Below, one piece after another: positions 63,948 to 64,000 of a stretch of 64,000 bases of DNA. Made by a program: the position numbers and the translations under genes. Origin of the DNA: Bifidobacterium pullorum DSM 20433. Its GTDB lineage: Bacteria > Actinomycetota > Actinomycetes > Actinomycetales > Bifidobacteriaceae. The stretch spans positions 78,441 to 142,440 of the forward strand of contig NZ_JDUI01000009.1 in assembly GCF_000771405.1 (NCBI RefSeq). The letters run 5' to 3'. Below the pieces are notes generated by a model. That model was not told the DNA's origin. It saw nothing but the letters and a program-made list of their open reading frames with translations, and did not search any database. Numbering within the stretch: position 1 is the first letter of the stretch; each line of letters opens with the position of its first letter.

Positions 63948-64000
63948 GGCTTGGCGAGAGGCGATTACACGAGGTTTGTCATAAATAAGTGAGCGCGAAA

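Overview
The window looks like a chromosomal segment of a Bifidobacterium or close relative. This is an inference from content: high G+C, a 29-residue bS22 protein, a bifunctional AdhE, the order secY-adk-infA-rpmJ-rpsM-rpsK-rpoA-rplQ-truA, a glgX/malQ pair beside rplM-rpsI, and LPXTG pili with a class C sortase. Species cannot be named from the sequence alone.

Layout. 1-8412: the 3' end of pgm, an RNase HI with a long tail, rpiA, bS22, an anchored extracytoplasmic protein, radA, and an ArsR-regulator/MFS-exporter pair. 8590-14891, plus strand: an adenosylhomocysteinase-family enzyme translationally coupled to an SAH/MTA-type deaminase, then a Cupin_5 protein, then a complete polar amino-acid ABC importer. 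15057-22195, minus strand: nusA-infB-rbfA-truB-ribF (translation initiation, ribosome maturation, tRNA modification, flavin synthesis). 22270-24691: a lipoprotein gene, tRNA-Ser(CGA), a large hairpin and truA. 25061-39945, minus strand: the fused S10-spc-alpha ribosomal superoperon with secY, adk, infA and rpoA. 40542-45504: a DUF1624 acyltransferase-like protein, a YwiC-like membrane protein and adhE. 45783-46294: remnants of a transporter and a VOC protein. 46436-56946: glgX, rpsI-rplM, malQ, a repeat protein, a YigZ protein, a CapA-like protein and a 2-hydroxyacid dehydrogenase. 57003-63947: a sortase-assembled pilus locus, with major pilin and large tip adhesin on the minus strand and a divergent class C sortase.

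No phage, transposase, CRISPR array or restriction system is visible. What conserved genes do not explain lies between them. One family of palindromic elements has arms built on GACTCTGA/TCAGAGTC; it sits at seven intergenic sites, often as doublets. One copy is flanked by a 12-bp direct repeat and one arm lies inside the rbfA reading frame. A second family is built on the exact 12-mer GTACCGTACCAC, with eight copies confined to two clusters, one upstream of rnhA and one upstream of the S10 operon. A 110-base two-part hairpin lies downstream of truA. These repeats, a possible S-inosylhomocysteine salvage operon, and seven genes whose start codons sit 6-7 bases after a TANNNT box are the main points for follow-up.
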